Shown here: one piece after another, positions 9,730 to 17,951 of the stretch
How the letters are laid out: the number at the start of each line of letters is the position of its first letter
Position numbering within the stretch: position 1 is the first letter of the stretch
Source of the DNA: Gammaproteobacteria bacterium
Lineage (GTDB): Bacteria; Pseudomonadota; Gammaproteobacteria; CAIRSR01
Direction of reading: 5' to 3'
Assembly (NCBI GenBank): GCA_963575715.1
Contig: CAUYTW010000166.1
Span: forward strand, 1 to 33,640
DNA: 33,640 bases
The notes under the pieces: generated by a model
The model's database searches: none
Told to the model about the DNA's origin: nothing
The model's input: the letters and a program-made list of their open reading frames with translations, nothing else
Made by a program: the position numbers and the translations under genes

Positions 9730-9845
9730 CCATCGACAGATAGAGGTCGATGGATTGCCTCCCCGTAAACGAGGAAGTTACCAAAAAGATAACGATACTT
9801 ACGTATCGTTGTCTAATTTAACTAATCACCCTGAAGGGGGTGGTC
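9730..9845. other. Cluster of four hairpins between iscX and the lipoprotein gene
   Basis: In 116 bases there are CCATCGAC/GTCGATGG (9730-9753), CCTC/GAGG (9758-9774), AACGATAC/GTATCGTT (9791-9810) and a CACCC/GGGTG-type hairpin (about 9830-9845). The third, read on the minus strand, is followed by ATCTTTTT and can serve as the terminator of the lipoprotein gene. The others have no clear role. The run could be a decayed mobile element or a structured RNA. No gene is seen in 9685-9879. Confidence 0.55.
9784..9810 (-). terminator. Terminator after the Lpp-like gene
   Basis: On the minus strand an eight-base perfect stem with a four-base loop (AACGATAC/GTATCGTT, 9791-9810) is followed by a T-rich tail (A-run at 9784-9788 on the plus strand). 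It lies about 70-95 bases after the lipoprotein stop codon. Confidence 0.6.
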
Positions 9846-9879
9846 TCAAACCAGCAAGGAAATTTGATGAAAAAACTAA

Positions 9880-10149
9880 TTACTTCCTCATGCTTTTTTC
9901 AAAGCTGCGATTAATCTTTTCCTGGGTTTCGTTGCAGCATTCCTGGGCGCTTCTAGCAGCATTCATGGCTGCATCCGCCTTACGGCTTGCTTCGTTAGCT
10001 GACTTAAGCGCCTGATTAGCCACACTGGTAGCTTCAGCAGTGGCTTTTTGATTATCTTCAATCATTTTTGTGGTTTCGGTATTGGCGCAACCAGCGGCCA
10101 AGCCAAGTACCGCAGCCAGGGTAGCAAATTTTATAGATGTCTTTAGCAT
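9880..10149 (-). CDS. Lpp/OprI-like alanine-zipper lipoprotein
   Basis: Predicted small outer-membrane lipoprotein of 89 aa. It starts MLKTSIKFATLAAVLGLAAGC, a signal peptide ending in a lipobox with the acylated Cys at residue 21. The mature part is a continuous amphipathic helix rich in Ala, with heptad spacing typical of the Lpp/OprI alanine zipper (QALKSANEASRKADAAMNAARS). The chain ends in Arg-Lys; in Braun's lipoprotein the terminal Lys is the residue linked to peptidoglycan. ATG 10149 has GGAG upstream; an in-frame start at 10194 would spoil the signal peptide. Two adjacent cysteines late in the helix (QECCNE) are unusual for Lpp. The gene upstream on the same strand is an L,D-transpeptidase. 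Confidence 0.8.
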   Translation of the reverse strand: MLKTSIKFATLAAVLGLAAGCANTETTKMIEDNQKATAEATSVANQALKSANEASRKADAAMNAARSAQECCNETQEKINRSFEKSMRK

Positions 10150-10192
10150 TTTATTTCTCCATAGGAAGTTGATAAAAAATATTAAATCGTTC

Positions 10193-10209
10193 ATCCCCTT
10201 GATGGGGAT
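10193..10209 (-). other. Perfect hairpin upstream of the lipoprotein gene
   Basis: An ATCCCC/GGGGAT stem lies in the leader between the L,D-transpeptidase and lipoprotein genes. It could stabilise a processed lipoprotein mRNA or mark an RNA end; there is no T-run. Confidence 0.35.
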
Positions 10210-10362
10210 TTAACCAGGGGCATGTATCCCACGGTTCTGATTCGTCCGATATATTACATCTTTAATTTCCATAATAATACCCACCCATCAATTTCAATAA
10301 ATGAAAATAGTCAGGGGGACGGATTCAAAGATGATTTAATAAACAATAGCTTTTACAGTACT

Positions 10363-10917
10363 TTAGCGAATAACAACCAGTGTTCCTACCTCTACCCATT
10401 GCGCAAGTTGTTCGATTTCATCGTTGGTCAGGGCAACGCAGCCTTTTGTCCAATCAAATTTTCGATGGATAGATGGGTCAGCCAAACCCAAACCATGGAT
10501 ACCAATATTACCTCCCAATGGAGTGTCTTGGGGTGGCACCCTGCCCTCCGATAAGGACGTGCGGAGGGCATAATAAGTATCGATATCGATCAAGTGGCGT
10601 TGATAAGCTCGTTCCGTGTGCTCTTCATTAGGAAAGTTCAAGCCAAGGAAAATATTAAAAGTGCTCAAACGGTTTATCCACGCGACGCGAAATTCACCCG
10701 TGGGAGTCATGCCATCGCCACTTTGCCGCCCATTGGCGGCACCACGCCGCCCCAAGGCAATTCTCGGATAAAATCGTTCTAAATTCCGTCCTTGAAATAC
10801 CGAAAGAGTATGGGCAGATGTATCCACCAGGATCCATCGATCTTCATTAGCCCGATTATTACCCGAAAATAATATGATAACAATAATGAGGATATTATAG
10901 AGAAATCTTGGAGACAT
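10363..10917 (-). CDS. L,D-transpeptidase (YkuD domain)
   Basis: Periplasmic cysteine transpeptidase acting on peptidoglycan stem peptides. Residues 1-23 form a signal or anchor segment (NILIIVIILFSG). The YkuD domain begins at about residue 28 (ILVDTSAHTLSVFQGRNLERFYPRIALG) and ends with the catalytic signature: His in IHGLGLAD, then Cys in WTKGCVALTNDEIEQL. At 184 aa it is a minimal family member without an added binding domain. Members of this family either crosslink peptidoglycan or attach Braun's lipoprotein. The adjacent Lpp-like gene with a C-terminal Lys makes the second role attractive here, but that is inference. Confidence 0.9.
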   Translation of the reverse strand: MSPRFLYNILIIVIILFSGNNRANEDRWILVDTSAHTLSVFQGRNLERFYPRIALGRRGAANGRQSGDGMTPTGEFRVAWINRLSTFNIFLGLNFPNEEHTERAYQRHLIDIDTYYALRTSLSEGRVPPQDTPLGGNIGIHGLGLADPSIHRKFDWTKGCVALTNDEIEQLAQWVEVGTLVVIR

Positions 10918-11091
10918 GACGGGTTAGCTAACGCTCTAAAATTAAAATTCATGGTAATTATGTCATAATTTTAGGAAAATTTACGTTTTAAACTTACCAG
11001 CCGATTAAAAATTTTCAGCACGATTGCGGGATGAAAGTATTCAGATAACAATTTTACTTTATTAAAAACGGCACGATTGAGGAGTCGCCAG

Positions 11092-11733
11092 TTGAACCTA
11101 GAAAGCATTCGTAGCGCCTATCGGCGTCATTCATACTATTACGATACGATATTTGGTCCCATTCTTCACCCTGGACGTAAGCTCATCACACAGGCATTGC
11201 ACCTGGATTCAGGAGAACGAGTGTTGGAAGTAGGAGTAGGCACGGGGCTATCATTACCCCTCTATCCATCCACAGTAAGAGTCTCTGGTATCGATATCTC
11301 CCGGGAGATGCTTGATATTGCTAGAAAAAGAGTGATTCAGGATCAACTTGACCATGTGGATGCGTTACTGGAGATGGATGCCGAAGCCCTTGACTTCCCT
11401 GACGCTAGTTTCGACAAGGTCATTGCCATGTACGTTGTATCAGTGGTGCCTAATCCAATTCGGGTAGTAGATGAAATGCGACGTGTTTGTAAACCGGACG
11501 GAGAGCTTTTTATCGTCAATCATTTTCACTCCCAGCGTCCGGTCATCCGCGAAATAGAGGATTTATTGGCCCCTTTGTCCAAACTCGCGGGTTTTCGTCC
11601 CGATATGGACTTGGATAAATTCCTTCATGATACCCGCCTTGATGTAATCGAAAAATTGCGTGCCAATCTATTAGGGTATTGGAAAATTTTGCGCTGCAAA
11701 CAGCCTCCGATCTTGCGCCCGGTTGGACGCTAA
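11092..11733 (+). CDS. Phosphatidylethanolamine N-methyltransferase, PmtA type
   Basis: SAM-dependent methyltransferase of about 213 aa. The N-terminal IRSAYRRHSYYYDTIFGPILHPGR region with its YD..FGP..GR pattern is typical of Rhodobacter-type PmtA, which methylates phosphatidylethanolamine towards phosphatidylcholine. SAM motif I is VLEVGVGTGLSLPLYP and the acidic motif is GIDISREML. The start is set by GAGGAG (11079-11084) seven bases before TTG 11092; a TTG at 11077 is in frame but lies before this ribosome site. It is convergent with pilQ, in the place where aroK-aroB often follow pilQ in gammaproteobacteria. A ubiquinone-type methyltransferase is a less likely alternative. Confidence 0.8.
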   Translation: MNLESIRSAYRRHSYYYDTIFGPILHPGRKLITQALHLDSGERVLEVGVGTGLSLPLYPSTVRVSGIDISREMLDIARKRVIQDQLDHVDALLEMDAEALDFPDASFDKVIAMYVVSVVPNPIRVVDEMRRVCKPDGELFIVNHFHSQRPVIREIEDLLAPLSKLAGFRPDMDLDKFLHDTRLDVIEKLRANLLGYWKILRCKQPPILRPVGR

Positions 11734-11761
11734 CCTAATCAAATTTTAATTTTATTAATAT

Positions 11762-11783
11762 GCGGGCATGGATTCACGCCCGC
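11762..11783. terminator. Hairpin between convergent methyltransferase and pilQ genes
   Basis: A GCGGGC/GCCCGC stem with a ten-base loop lies 30 bases after the methyltransferase stop and 16 before the pilQ stop. It may terminate both, although the T-run is weak. Confidence 0.5.
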
Positions 11784-11798
11784 GCCTTTGCTCTTTAA

Positions 11799-13985
11799 TT
11801 ACTTAATGGCAAGGCTCTGTTTGAGGATACGTGGAGTAACGAATATTAGGAGTTCATTCTTATCATGTTTATTTGAATTGCTCCGAAAGAGTGCTCCAAC
11901 TATTGGTAAATCACCAAGAAAAGGAACGCGATTTATTGCCTTGGATTTGTTTTCCTCGTAGATACCACCTAAAACCAAAGTTTCACCATTATCTACTAAG
12001 ACCTCAGTGCTAATTTTTTTAGTCTCTATTGAAGGAATACCATTTGTTTCAATGCCACGGGCATCTTTATTCACTTTAATCGTGAGAAGTATACGATCAT
12101 CTGGAGTAATCTGGGGTTTTACATTTAAACTCAGCACCGCTTTCTTAAAAGCAACGTTGGTTGCTCCACTGGAGGATGCCTGTTGGTAAGGTATTTCAAC
12201 GCCCTGTTCGATAATGGCTTCTTTTTGATTGGATGTAATAACACGCGGATTGGAAATAACCTCTGCGGTGCCTTCGGTTTGGAGGGCAGAAAGTTCCAGA
12301 TCCAGCAGATAGCGCGAACCTAATAGAGCAAAAGCGATACTGCCTGTTTTTCCAGCAGTTGGCAGGCTGACATTTAATCGATCATCACTTGAGGGAAGAG
12401 CAACCGGATAGGATGAGCCGGTATTTTTTAAATTATCAATGGCACTGTTGGCCATGCCATCCGTACCCGAAAGATTACCGCTAACCGCACCGAAATTGCT
12501 GCCACGTTGTGCTATTCCCGTTGCGCCAAATTTTACTCCCAATTCTTTCGCAAAATTATCACTGGCGGAAATAATCCTTGATTCAATAAGGACTTGCTTG
12601 ATTGGCACATCCAAAGTGGTAATGAGCTGACGAATTTCAGAGAGATTGTCAGCGGTGTCTTGGACGAGGAGAGCATTGGTGCGTTCGTCCACTGCGACGT
12701 TGCCACGAGCAGACAAGAGCGAATTTTCTTTTGCCTTAAGAAGCGATTGGATTTCCGATGCCTTCGCGTAATTAACCTGCATGATTTCGGAATGCAGTGG
12801 CGCTAGCTCCTTTACCGCTTTCTGTGCTTCCAATTCTTGTTTTTCACGCGCGGTGAGTTCCTCGTTACGCGCAATCATAATTACATTGTTGGTGCGGCGC
12901 ATTCCCAGTCCCTTGCTTTTGAGGATGATATCCAATGCCTGATCCCAAGGGACATTGGTTAAACGTAAGGTGAGGGTACCCTGAACTGTGTCGCTGGTAA
13001 CAATATTGAGCTGGGTAAAATCGGCGATAAGTTGGAGTACCGCGCGCACATCAATATTTTGAAAATTAAGTGATAACCGTTCCCCGCTAAAACCAACCCG
13101 CTCTTTTTTTACGATTTCCTGTTGCTCCTTAGTAAGGGGGCGGATTTCCACCGTGAAGATTCGATCGGATTGGTAGGCAAGGTGTTCAAAATTTTCTCCA
13201 TTCTGGATCACCATGCGTACATTATTGTCCTTGGGAACGGTATCAATGGTATGGACCGGGGTTGCGAAATCGGTGACATCTAACCTGCGCCTTAACGCGG
13301 ACGGTATTTGCGCTCCCTGGAAACTCACAATTACATCATTGCCTTGTTGACGCACATCCACACCAATCGCGGTAGTGGATAGCGTGACGATGATCCGTCC
13401 TTCTCCATTGTTACCCCGCCGGAAGTCAATGTCCTCAATGATTCGTCCTGCCGCTGCTGCGGGCTTCGGAGCGAAAATTTCATTGGCGGAACTCAGTGAT
13501 GAGACGTGGGCATCCGTTGGTAACGAAGAGGTCGATTCAAGCTTGTTCAATGTGATGAGGACGCGATTACCATCCTGTTTAATCTCGTGGGGAGCAAGGC
13601 TGGTCAGGTTAACGACTACCCTGGTGCGACCACTCGCTTCCACAGCCGTGATGCTTTGGACCACACCCACACCGATTTTCTGAAATCGACTCGTTAATCC
13701 GAGATGAGTATCAGGCAGATCGATGGCAATCCGTGCGGGATTATCTGTGGTAAAACTTTCTGGTTTTGGGACAGAACTGGATAAAACCAGAGTAATCTCG
13801 GCTTGATTTCCGGCAAGAGCTGAAAAACTAATATCTTGCAGGAGCCGTTCATCGGCGCTGGCGTCAGCAGTCAGGTATAACCCAAAAACGAGGCCGAGCA
13901 AGTGTACTAAAAAGCGGTATTTTCCCGTGCCTGTTCTTGATTGTTTACGCCATCCATTAAGTTTTTGCATAATTGTACTAAACAT
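11799..13985 (-). CDS. pilQ: Type IV pilus secretin PilQ
   Basis: Outer-membrane secretin through which the type IV pilus is extruded. The 728-residue protein has a signal sequence (about 24-43), two AMIN domains that bind peptidoglycan (about 47-150 and 180-285), a short STN/N0 domain (about 303-360, RLSLNFQNIDVRAVLQLIADFTQ), the N1 domain (about 395-470) and the secretin core to the C terminus, with VISNPRVITSNQKEAIIEQG and VPFLGDLPIVGALFRS as signatures. An AAAGG ribosome site precedes ATG 13985. It is separated from pilP by 717 bases, unlike the usual tight junction, because of an inserted element. Confidence 0.96.
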   Translation of the reverse strand: MFSTIMQKLNGWRKQSRTGTGKYRFLVHLLGLVFGLYLTADASADERLLQDISFSALAGNQAEITLVLSSSVPKPESFTTDNPARIAIDLPDTHLGLTSRFQKIGVGVVQSITAVEASGRTRVVVNLTSLAPHEIKQDGNRVLITLNKLESTSSLPTDAHVSSLSSANEIFAPKPAAAAGRIIEDIDFRRGNNGEGRIIVTLSTTAIGVDVRQQGNDVIVSFQGAQIPSALRRRLDVTDFATPVHTIDTVPKDNNVRMVIQNGENFEHLAYQSDRIFTVEIRPLTKEQQEIVKKERVGFSGERLSLNFQNIDVRAVLQLIADFTQLNIVTSDTVQGTLTLRLTNVPWDQALDIILKSKGLGMRRTNNVIMIARNEELTAREKQELEAQKAVKELAPLHSEIMQVNYAKASEIQSLLKAKENSLLSARGNVAVDERTNALLVQDTADNLSEIRQLITTLDVPIKQVLIESRIISASDNFAKELGVKFGATGIAQRGSNFGAVSGNLSGTDGMANSAIDNLKNTGSSYPVALPSSDDRLNVSLPTAGKTGSIAFALLGSRYLLDLELSALQTEGTAEVISNPRVITSNQKEAIIEQGVEIPYQQASSSGATNVAFKKAVLSLNVKPQITPDDRILLTIKVNKDARGIETNGIPSIETKKISTEVLVDNGETLVLGGIYEENKSKAINRVPFLGDLPIVGALFRSNSNKHDKNELLIFVTPRILKQSLAIK

Positions 13986-14343
13986 AGTATGCCTTTTACG
14001 ATTTATATAAAGATAGCAAAAAAATACCGCAATCTCAAAGAGTTGTAGGGATTAATCGCTACCTGTGGAATTCGAGAGTTTGATTTTGAAAGCCGGCAAG
14101 CCGAGAATCGGACAAAACTTGTGGATCCTCTTGGCCAAGGTTGTAAAGGCTTTTTACACTGAACGCACCGACCGTTTCCGGTCTGTTGACGAACAACGAC
14201 TAAATAGGGGACTTGAGGAGCATCCCGGGGTATCACCTGACCAAGGTAGTGGAGTAAAACCATCCTGAACACCATCCTTCAAAATGTCATAACCTCCACT
14301 GAGGTTAATCAACCCGTTACCCTGCCCTGACACCGTATTTCAC
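13986..14343. other. Non-coding part of the pilP-pilQ gap
   Basis: No convincing gene is present. There is a GACCG-tttc-CGGTC hairpin (14170-14183) followed by TGTTGAC, which resembles the internal hairpin of the nearby mobile elements, so a decayed copy is possible. The open frames on both strands look random in composition. Confidence 0.4.
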
Positions 14344-14679
14344 CAAAGTCTCCGAGAGAGCCACCTTGACTTTAGCCATGGGGAGGAAAGGAGACGATTT
14401 TGCAACTGTCTGTTAAAAAATCGGTCTTTCCCGGCTGTCTGCCTGTAAGGGTAAATCGGCTTGCGCCGGTTATGTTTGCCTCGGCAAAGATTGATGCGTT
14501 TTTTACACCGCACACTTTCGTTGCATCCGCAACTGCATGATGTACAACGACAGAGCTACAGACTGGCACGCATCGGTAGGTGTCATGACGCAAAAATCGT
14601 AGATCGTCTATTTGCATAGATTTTCTTAGCCTGGTCATGATTGGTCTTTACAAGCCCCGGCTTTAGCTGTGGGGTTCAT
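14344..14679 (+). mobile_element. IS200/IS605-like non-autonomous element A (pilP-pilQ gap)
   Basis: About 336 bases with no ORF. It follows TTTCAC. The left end has an outer stem GTCTCC (14348-14353)/GGAGAC (14390-14395) around a CTTTAGCCATGG hairpin. An internal TCGGTCTTTCCCGG hairpin follows. The right end is CTTAGCCTGGTCA followed by the hairpin at 14655-14674 (CCCCGGC, TTTA, GCTGTGGGG) and TTCAT. Shared internal blocks with copies C and D include a GCATCCGC...AGAGCTAC motif. It separates pilQ from the rest of its operon. Confidence 0.75.
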
Positions 14680-14702
14680 GGATAGATAGCAACTTGGGTT
14701 AC

Positions 14703-15287
14703 TTATTGTGACAAGGCTAACGCCGCTTCGCGCTTCCGCCAACTATCTCCGATATCACGAACGATTTCAGTAAGCGTAATGCTATCTTCATTGATCTGGT
14801 TAATGTTACCGTGGTTTTTTCCCATGTAATTTCCTACTTGAACTCGATGCACGGTGCCATCTGGGCCTCGAACCAAGCCCCAACGTTCGCCTTGGCGCTC
14901 CAAGGTGCCGACCATGCGCAGGCTGTCCAGTGCATAATTCTCCAAAATTTCCCGGTTGCGATTGAAATCAGGTTGAATGTTGGAGGTAGATTTAGCGGTG
15001 GGTTCCTGCTCTCGCTGAGATTCGGGTTCGATAATAGATTCAAAAGGATCCCGTAACCCGGTAGAACCATAGGAAAAAGTTTCGTAAGGCCGAATTTCTG
15101 GCAAAGGATCGACATGAGAGGGCGGACGTTTTTTTACCTCGGTGATGAATGCCTGTAATTCGCTCATATCATCTCCCGCGCAGCCAGCCAAGACGAGGAC
15201 CAGGAAAAAAAAGACCACGCTAAACAGATATCGCAGAAGCAAGGATTGGCACCGTGGCACAAAAAGAGGGCACGGACAGCTATTCAC
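14703..15287 (-). CDS. pilP: Type IV pilus lipoprotein PilP
   Basis: Inner-membrane lipoprotein that links the PilNO complex to the PilQ secretin. The signal sequence ends in a lipobox, VLVLAGC, with Cys36 as the lipid site. The C-terminal beta domain (about 105-185: YALDSLRMVGTLERQGERWGLVRGPDGTVHRVQVGNY region) is the PilP fold. The GTG start at 15287 overlaps the pilO stop in GTGA, implying coupling; a later in-frame GTG would give a shorter signal peptide. Length (194 aa) is normal. Confidence 0.94.
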   Translation of the reverse strand: MNSCPCPLFVPRCQSLLLRYLFSVVFFFLVLVLAGCAGDDMSELQAFITEVKKRPPSHVDPLPEIRPYETFSYGSTGLRDPFESIIEPESQREQEPTAKSTSNIQPDFNRNREILENYALDSLRMVGTLERQGERWGLVRGPDGTVHRVQVGNYMGKNHGNINQINEDSITLTEIVRDIGDSWRKREAALALSQ

Positions 15288-15880
15288 TTTTTAGTCTCTT
15301 CGTTGGAATAATGATAAATCTTTGCCACAGCATCCATTCGTAACCTCGCGGTTTTTTCTGTGTTACTGATTACATTTAGGGAAACATCATGAAGTGTCAC
15401 GATTCTCGGCAGGGCGGCCACGCCACTTACGAATTGTCCAAATTGGTGATAGGTTCCAGTAACAACTATTTGTATTGGTTGATTCCGAAAATCCTGAGAA
15501 ACCTGAACTCCGGGTTTGAATAATTCAAATTGGAGACCAGCGGCAATTCCTGTTTGAGAAATATCCACCAGGAGTGCGTCTACTTCTGCTTTGCTTGGTA
15601 GCTGCTTTAACATGATATTGAAAGATTCTTCCAGGTCGGCCATTTGTTGTTTAAGAATATCAAGACTGGCAGCCTTTTTTTGGTTATCCACAAATTCTTT
15701 ACGTTTTGTTTCTTCTTGAACTTGGGCTTCATCCCAATCATTAATTCGGTATTGCGTGTCGAACCAATAGCCCGCACCCAGAATTACGATACAGGTGATG
15801 ACAATCATGCCAATCTTCGCGGCGAATGGCCAAGAACCTATATTGTTGAAATCAAGATTATTGATGTCCGCGAGATTCAC
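15284..15880 (-). CDS. pilO: Type IV pilus assembly protein PilO
   Basis: Inner-membrane protein that pairs with PilN beneath the secretin. One transmembrane helix lies at about residues 20-38 (KIGMIVITCIVILGAGYWF), followed by a coiled-coil (about 50-90) and a ferredoxin-like periplasmic domain (about 95-190, with PIQIVVTGTYHQFGQFVSGVAALPRI). Length is 198 aa. The GTG start overlaps the pilN stop codon by four bases (GTGA). Confidence 0.95.
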   Translation of the reverse strand: MNLADINNLDFNNIGSWPFAAKIGMIVITCIVILGAGYWFDTQYRINDWDEAQVQEETKRKEFVDNQKKAASLDILKQQMADLEESFNIMLKQLPSKAEVDALLVDISQTGIAAGLQFELFKPGVQVSQDFRNQPIQIVVTGTYHQFGQFVSGVAALPRIVTLHDVSLNVISNTEKTARLRMDAVAKIYHYSNEETKK

Positions 15881-16512
15881 TTAGTGCCTCCCTCGGTTTT
15901 TTCTGGGGTTTTCGGTTTTGTTGGGAGTTTTGGCGCGACTGAATTTTTTTGTGAATTATTTTTATCATCAGTCAGGTTGCGTTGCTTGGCTTTAAGAGTA
16001 AACTTGCTAATCCGTTCATTGCCAGTTTGCGTACTCTGAATTACATCCAGCATGGGATCGGTTACCCACTTCGAATCAGTAATATTGCGCATTAAGGTTG
16101 AAACTAAAGTATTGGATTGCGCACCTCCATCAAAGTTAAGTGAACTACCTTTTTGTACAATGCTAGTCAGGTATACGCCCTCTGGAAGTAATCTGGGAAT
16201 TTCATCAAACAGATGGACAATTTCCGGACGGCTGGCCTGAAGACGTTGAATAATATCCATGCGTGCTCGCAGGCTGGAAAGTTTCTTTTGGAGATTTTCT
16301 ACTTCAGTTATTTTTTCCTTAATTTTTTTAATTTCTTTATCCAAAAGTGCATTTTTTTCTTTCTGAAATGAAATTCTCTCTTCAATATAATAATCAGAAT
16401 AACCGAGTGCTCCAGCCGTGATAAATACGGAAAAAACCAAGCCGACGATAAATTCTTTTTGACGTTCCTTGCGTTTTTCCTCGCGCCAGGGTAGAAGATT
16501 AATTTGCGGCAT
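15877..16512 (-). CDS. pilN: Type IV pilus assembly protein PilN
   Basis: Partner of PilO and PilM. The N terminus MPQINLLPWREEKRKERQKEF is the cytoplasmic motif (INLLPWR) that binds PilM. A single transmembrane helix follows (about 23-44) and then a coiled-coil and periplasmic domain. The C-terminal 35 residues are Pro/Lys/Thr-rich and probably disordered. Length is 211 aa. It starts one base after the pilM stop. Confidence 0.95.
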   Translation of the reverse strand: MPQINLLPWREEKRKERQKEFIVGLVFSVFITAGALGYSDYYIEERISFQKEKNALLDKEIKKIKEKITEVENLQKKLSSLRARMDIIQRLQASRPEIVHLFDEIPRLLPEGVYLTSIVQKGSSLNFDGGAQSNTLVSTLMRNITDSKWVTDPMLDVIQSTQTGNERISKFTLKAKQRNLTDDKNNSQKNSVAPKLPTKPKTPEKTEGGTK

Positions 16513-16513
16513 G

Positions 16514-17575
16514 TTAATCGAAGCTCCGTAATGTCAATCCACAGGCGATCATCAGGGATGATGCGTCGCTAAACAAAGCCTGGGCATTCACCCGCGATGC
16601 CAAGGACATATTGGCAAAGGGATTAGCGATGACGGTGGGTGCTCCGGTTCTTGCCTCGATAATTTGAGCCGCGTCTGGAATAGAAACCGTGCCTCCCGAT
16701 AGCAAAATAATATCCACTTTGTCATATTGAGTGGAAGAAAAGAAAAATTGCAAGGATCGGCTAACCTGTTGGGCCATTTCTTCTCTGAATGGCGACAATA
16801 CCGCTGGTCCATAATCATCGGGCAGCCCACCTTTACGCTTGGCTTCTCCCGCTTCCTCATAGGACACCCCATAGTGACGCTGAATTCTTTCGGTGAGCTG
16901 CCTGCCGCCGAACACTTGTTCACGATTGTAAATAATGTGTTGGTCATATAACACATTAAGAGTTGTCATCGTGGCACCTACGTCGATCATTGCCACAGTT
17001 TTGTGGTTACCCTCGTCCGGGACTTGATCAACGACGAGGCTGAAAGCTTTCTCCATGGCATACGCCTCAATGTCGACGACCCTGGCAGTCAGTCCGCCTT
17101 GCTCAATGGCATTTACGCGCAGATCAATATTTTCCCGGCGGGAAGCCACTAGCAACACATCCACCATTTCCGGATTTTTTAAGGAAGGTTTTAAACGCTG
17201 AAAATCCAAATAGACCTCTTCCAGAGGAAAAGGGATGTATTGATCGGCTTCAACCTGGATTTGTGCTTCCATCTCATCTTCAGAGAGATTAGCAGACAGG
17301 GAGATCGTCTTGGTAATCACCGCCGATCCAGAGACCGCGACCGATGCCAGCTTAGTTCGTGTACCGGAACGTTTCACAGCTTTTTTAATGGCTTCACCCA
17401 CCGCTTCCACATCAACGATGTTACGTTCCGAAATGGCGTTGGACGGAAGCGGTACCGCAGCGTAGCTTTCCACTCGGTAGCCACTATCCGGGCGACTTAA
17501 TTCGATGAGTTTGATTACACTAGAGCTGATATCAATACCAACGAATGGTACCCATCGTTTTTTGAACGGCCACAT
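16514..17575 (-). CDS. pilM: Type IV pilus actin-like ATPase PilM
   Basis: Cytoplasmic actin-like protein that binds the PilN tail and links the pilus machinery to its motor. The 353-residue protein starts MWPFKKRWVPFVGIDISSS, with the first phosphate-binding strand in VGIDISSSVIKLIEL; the second appears as MIDVGATMTTLNV and an adenosine motif as ILLSGGTVSIPD. The frame extends 18 codons upstream, but ATG 17575 is the family start and has a GGGA upstream. It is divergent from the PBP1a gene, the classical gammaproteobacterial arrangement. Confidence 0.95.
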   Translation of the reverse strand: MWPFKKRWVPFVGIDISSSVIKLIELSRPDSGYRVESYAAVPLPSNAISERNIVDVEAVGEAIKKAVKRSGTRTKLASVAVSGSAVITKTISLSANLSEDEMEAQIQVEADQYIPFPLEEVYLDFQRLKPSLKNPEMVDVLLVASRRENIDLRVNAIEQGGLTARVVDIEAYAMEKAFSLVVDQVPDEGNHKTVAMIDVGATMTTLNVLYDQHIIYNREQVFGGRQLTERIQRHYGVSYEEAGEAKRKGGLPDDYGPAVLSPFREEMAQQVSRSLQFFFSSTQYDKVDIILLSGGTVSIPDAAQIIEARTGAPTVIANPFANMSLASRVNAQALFSDASSLMIACGLTLRSFD

Positions 17576-17673
17576 AATAATCCCGATATTTTTGCTGCTG
17601 CATCTAAATTTCGTGACACTCGACTTCACTTCTAAACACCTGCTGAAAGGGGGGAAGGAAGCGAATAGTTCAC

Positions 17674-17826
17674 GAAATGCCCACGAGAGAGCCGCCCCGG
17701 CTTTAGCCGTAGGGAAAGAAAACGAGCGGATTTAATGTGCCGGTCTTTCCCGGCTGTCAGACAGACTTTCTAAGCCTGGTCATAAACTGGACTTTACAAG
17801 CCTTCGGCTTTAGCCGTGGAGTTCAT
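17674..17826 (+). mobile_element. IS200/IS605-like short element B (pilM-ponA gap)
   Basis: About 153 bases, the shortest copy with both ends, following TTCAC (17669-17673). It has a left GCCCCGGC...GCCGTAGGG hairpin, the GCCGGTCTTTCCCGGC hairpin, and a right end nearly identical to that of element A: TAAGCCTGGTCAT, ACTTTACAAGCC, hairpin 17802-17821, then TTCAT. The long middle section of A, C and D is missing. It lies in the 376-base divergent promoter region between pilM and ponA. No promoter could be assigned with confidence there. Confidence 0.75.
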
Positions 17827-17951
17827 GACGTGAACTTGGTTTAATATGTTAATCAAATTGTTGTGTGGAATTGTTCGCTGAGTGCGTGGAAAATTGTGAG
17901 ATCCACTATAGACTGAGCGCCTCTAAAAAACAAACGGCTTGCTGCCTCATC

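Noticed and set aside
10222-10554. Plus-strand open frame over the 3' end of the L,D-transpeptidase gene
   Set aside because: It overlaps the catalytic region of the transpeptidase on the other strand and has no ribosome site or family likeness.
14003-14275. Possible relic of an IscB-like N terminus on the minus strand
   Set aside because: A KKPLQP string followed one frame away by LPAFKIKL faintly recalls the IscB start, but it needs a frameshift, is very short and lacks any catalytic motif. Chance resemblance is likely.
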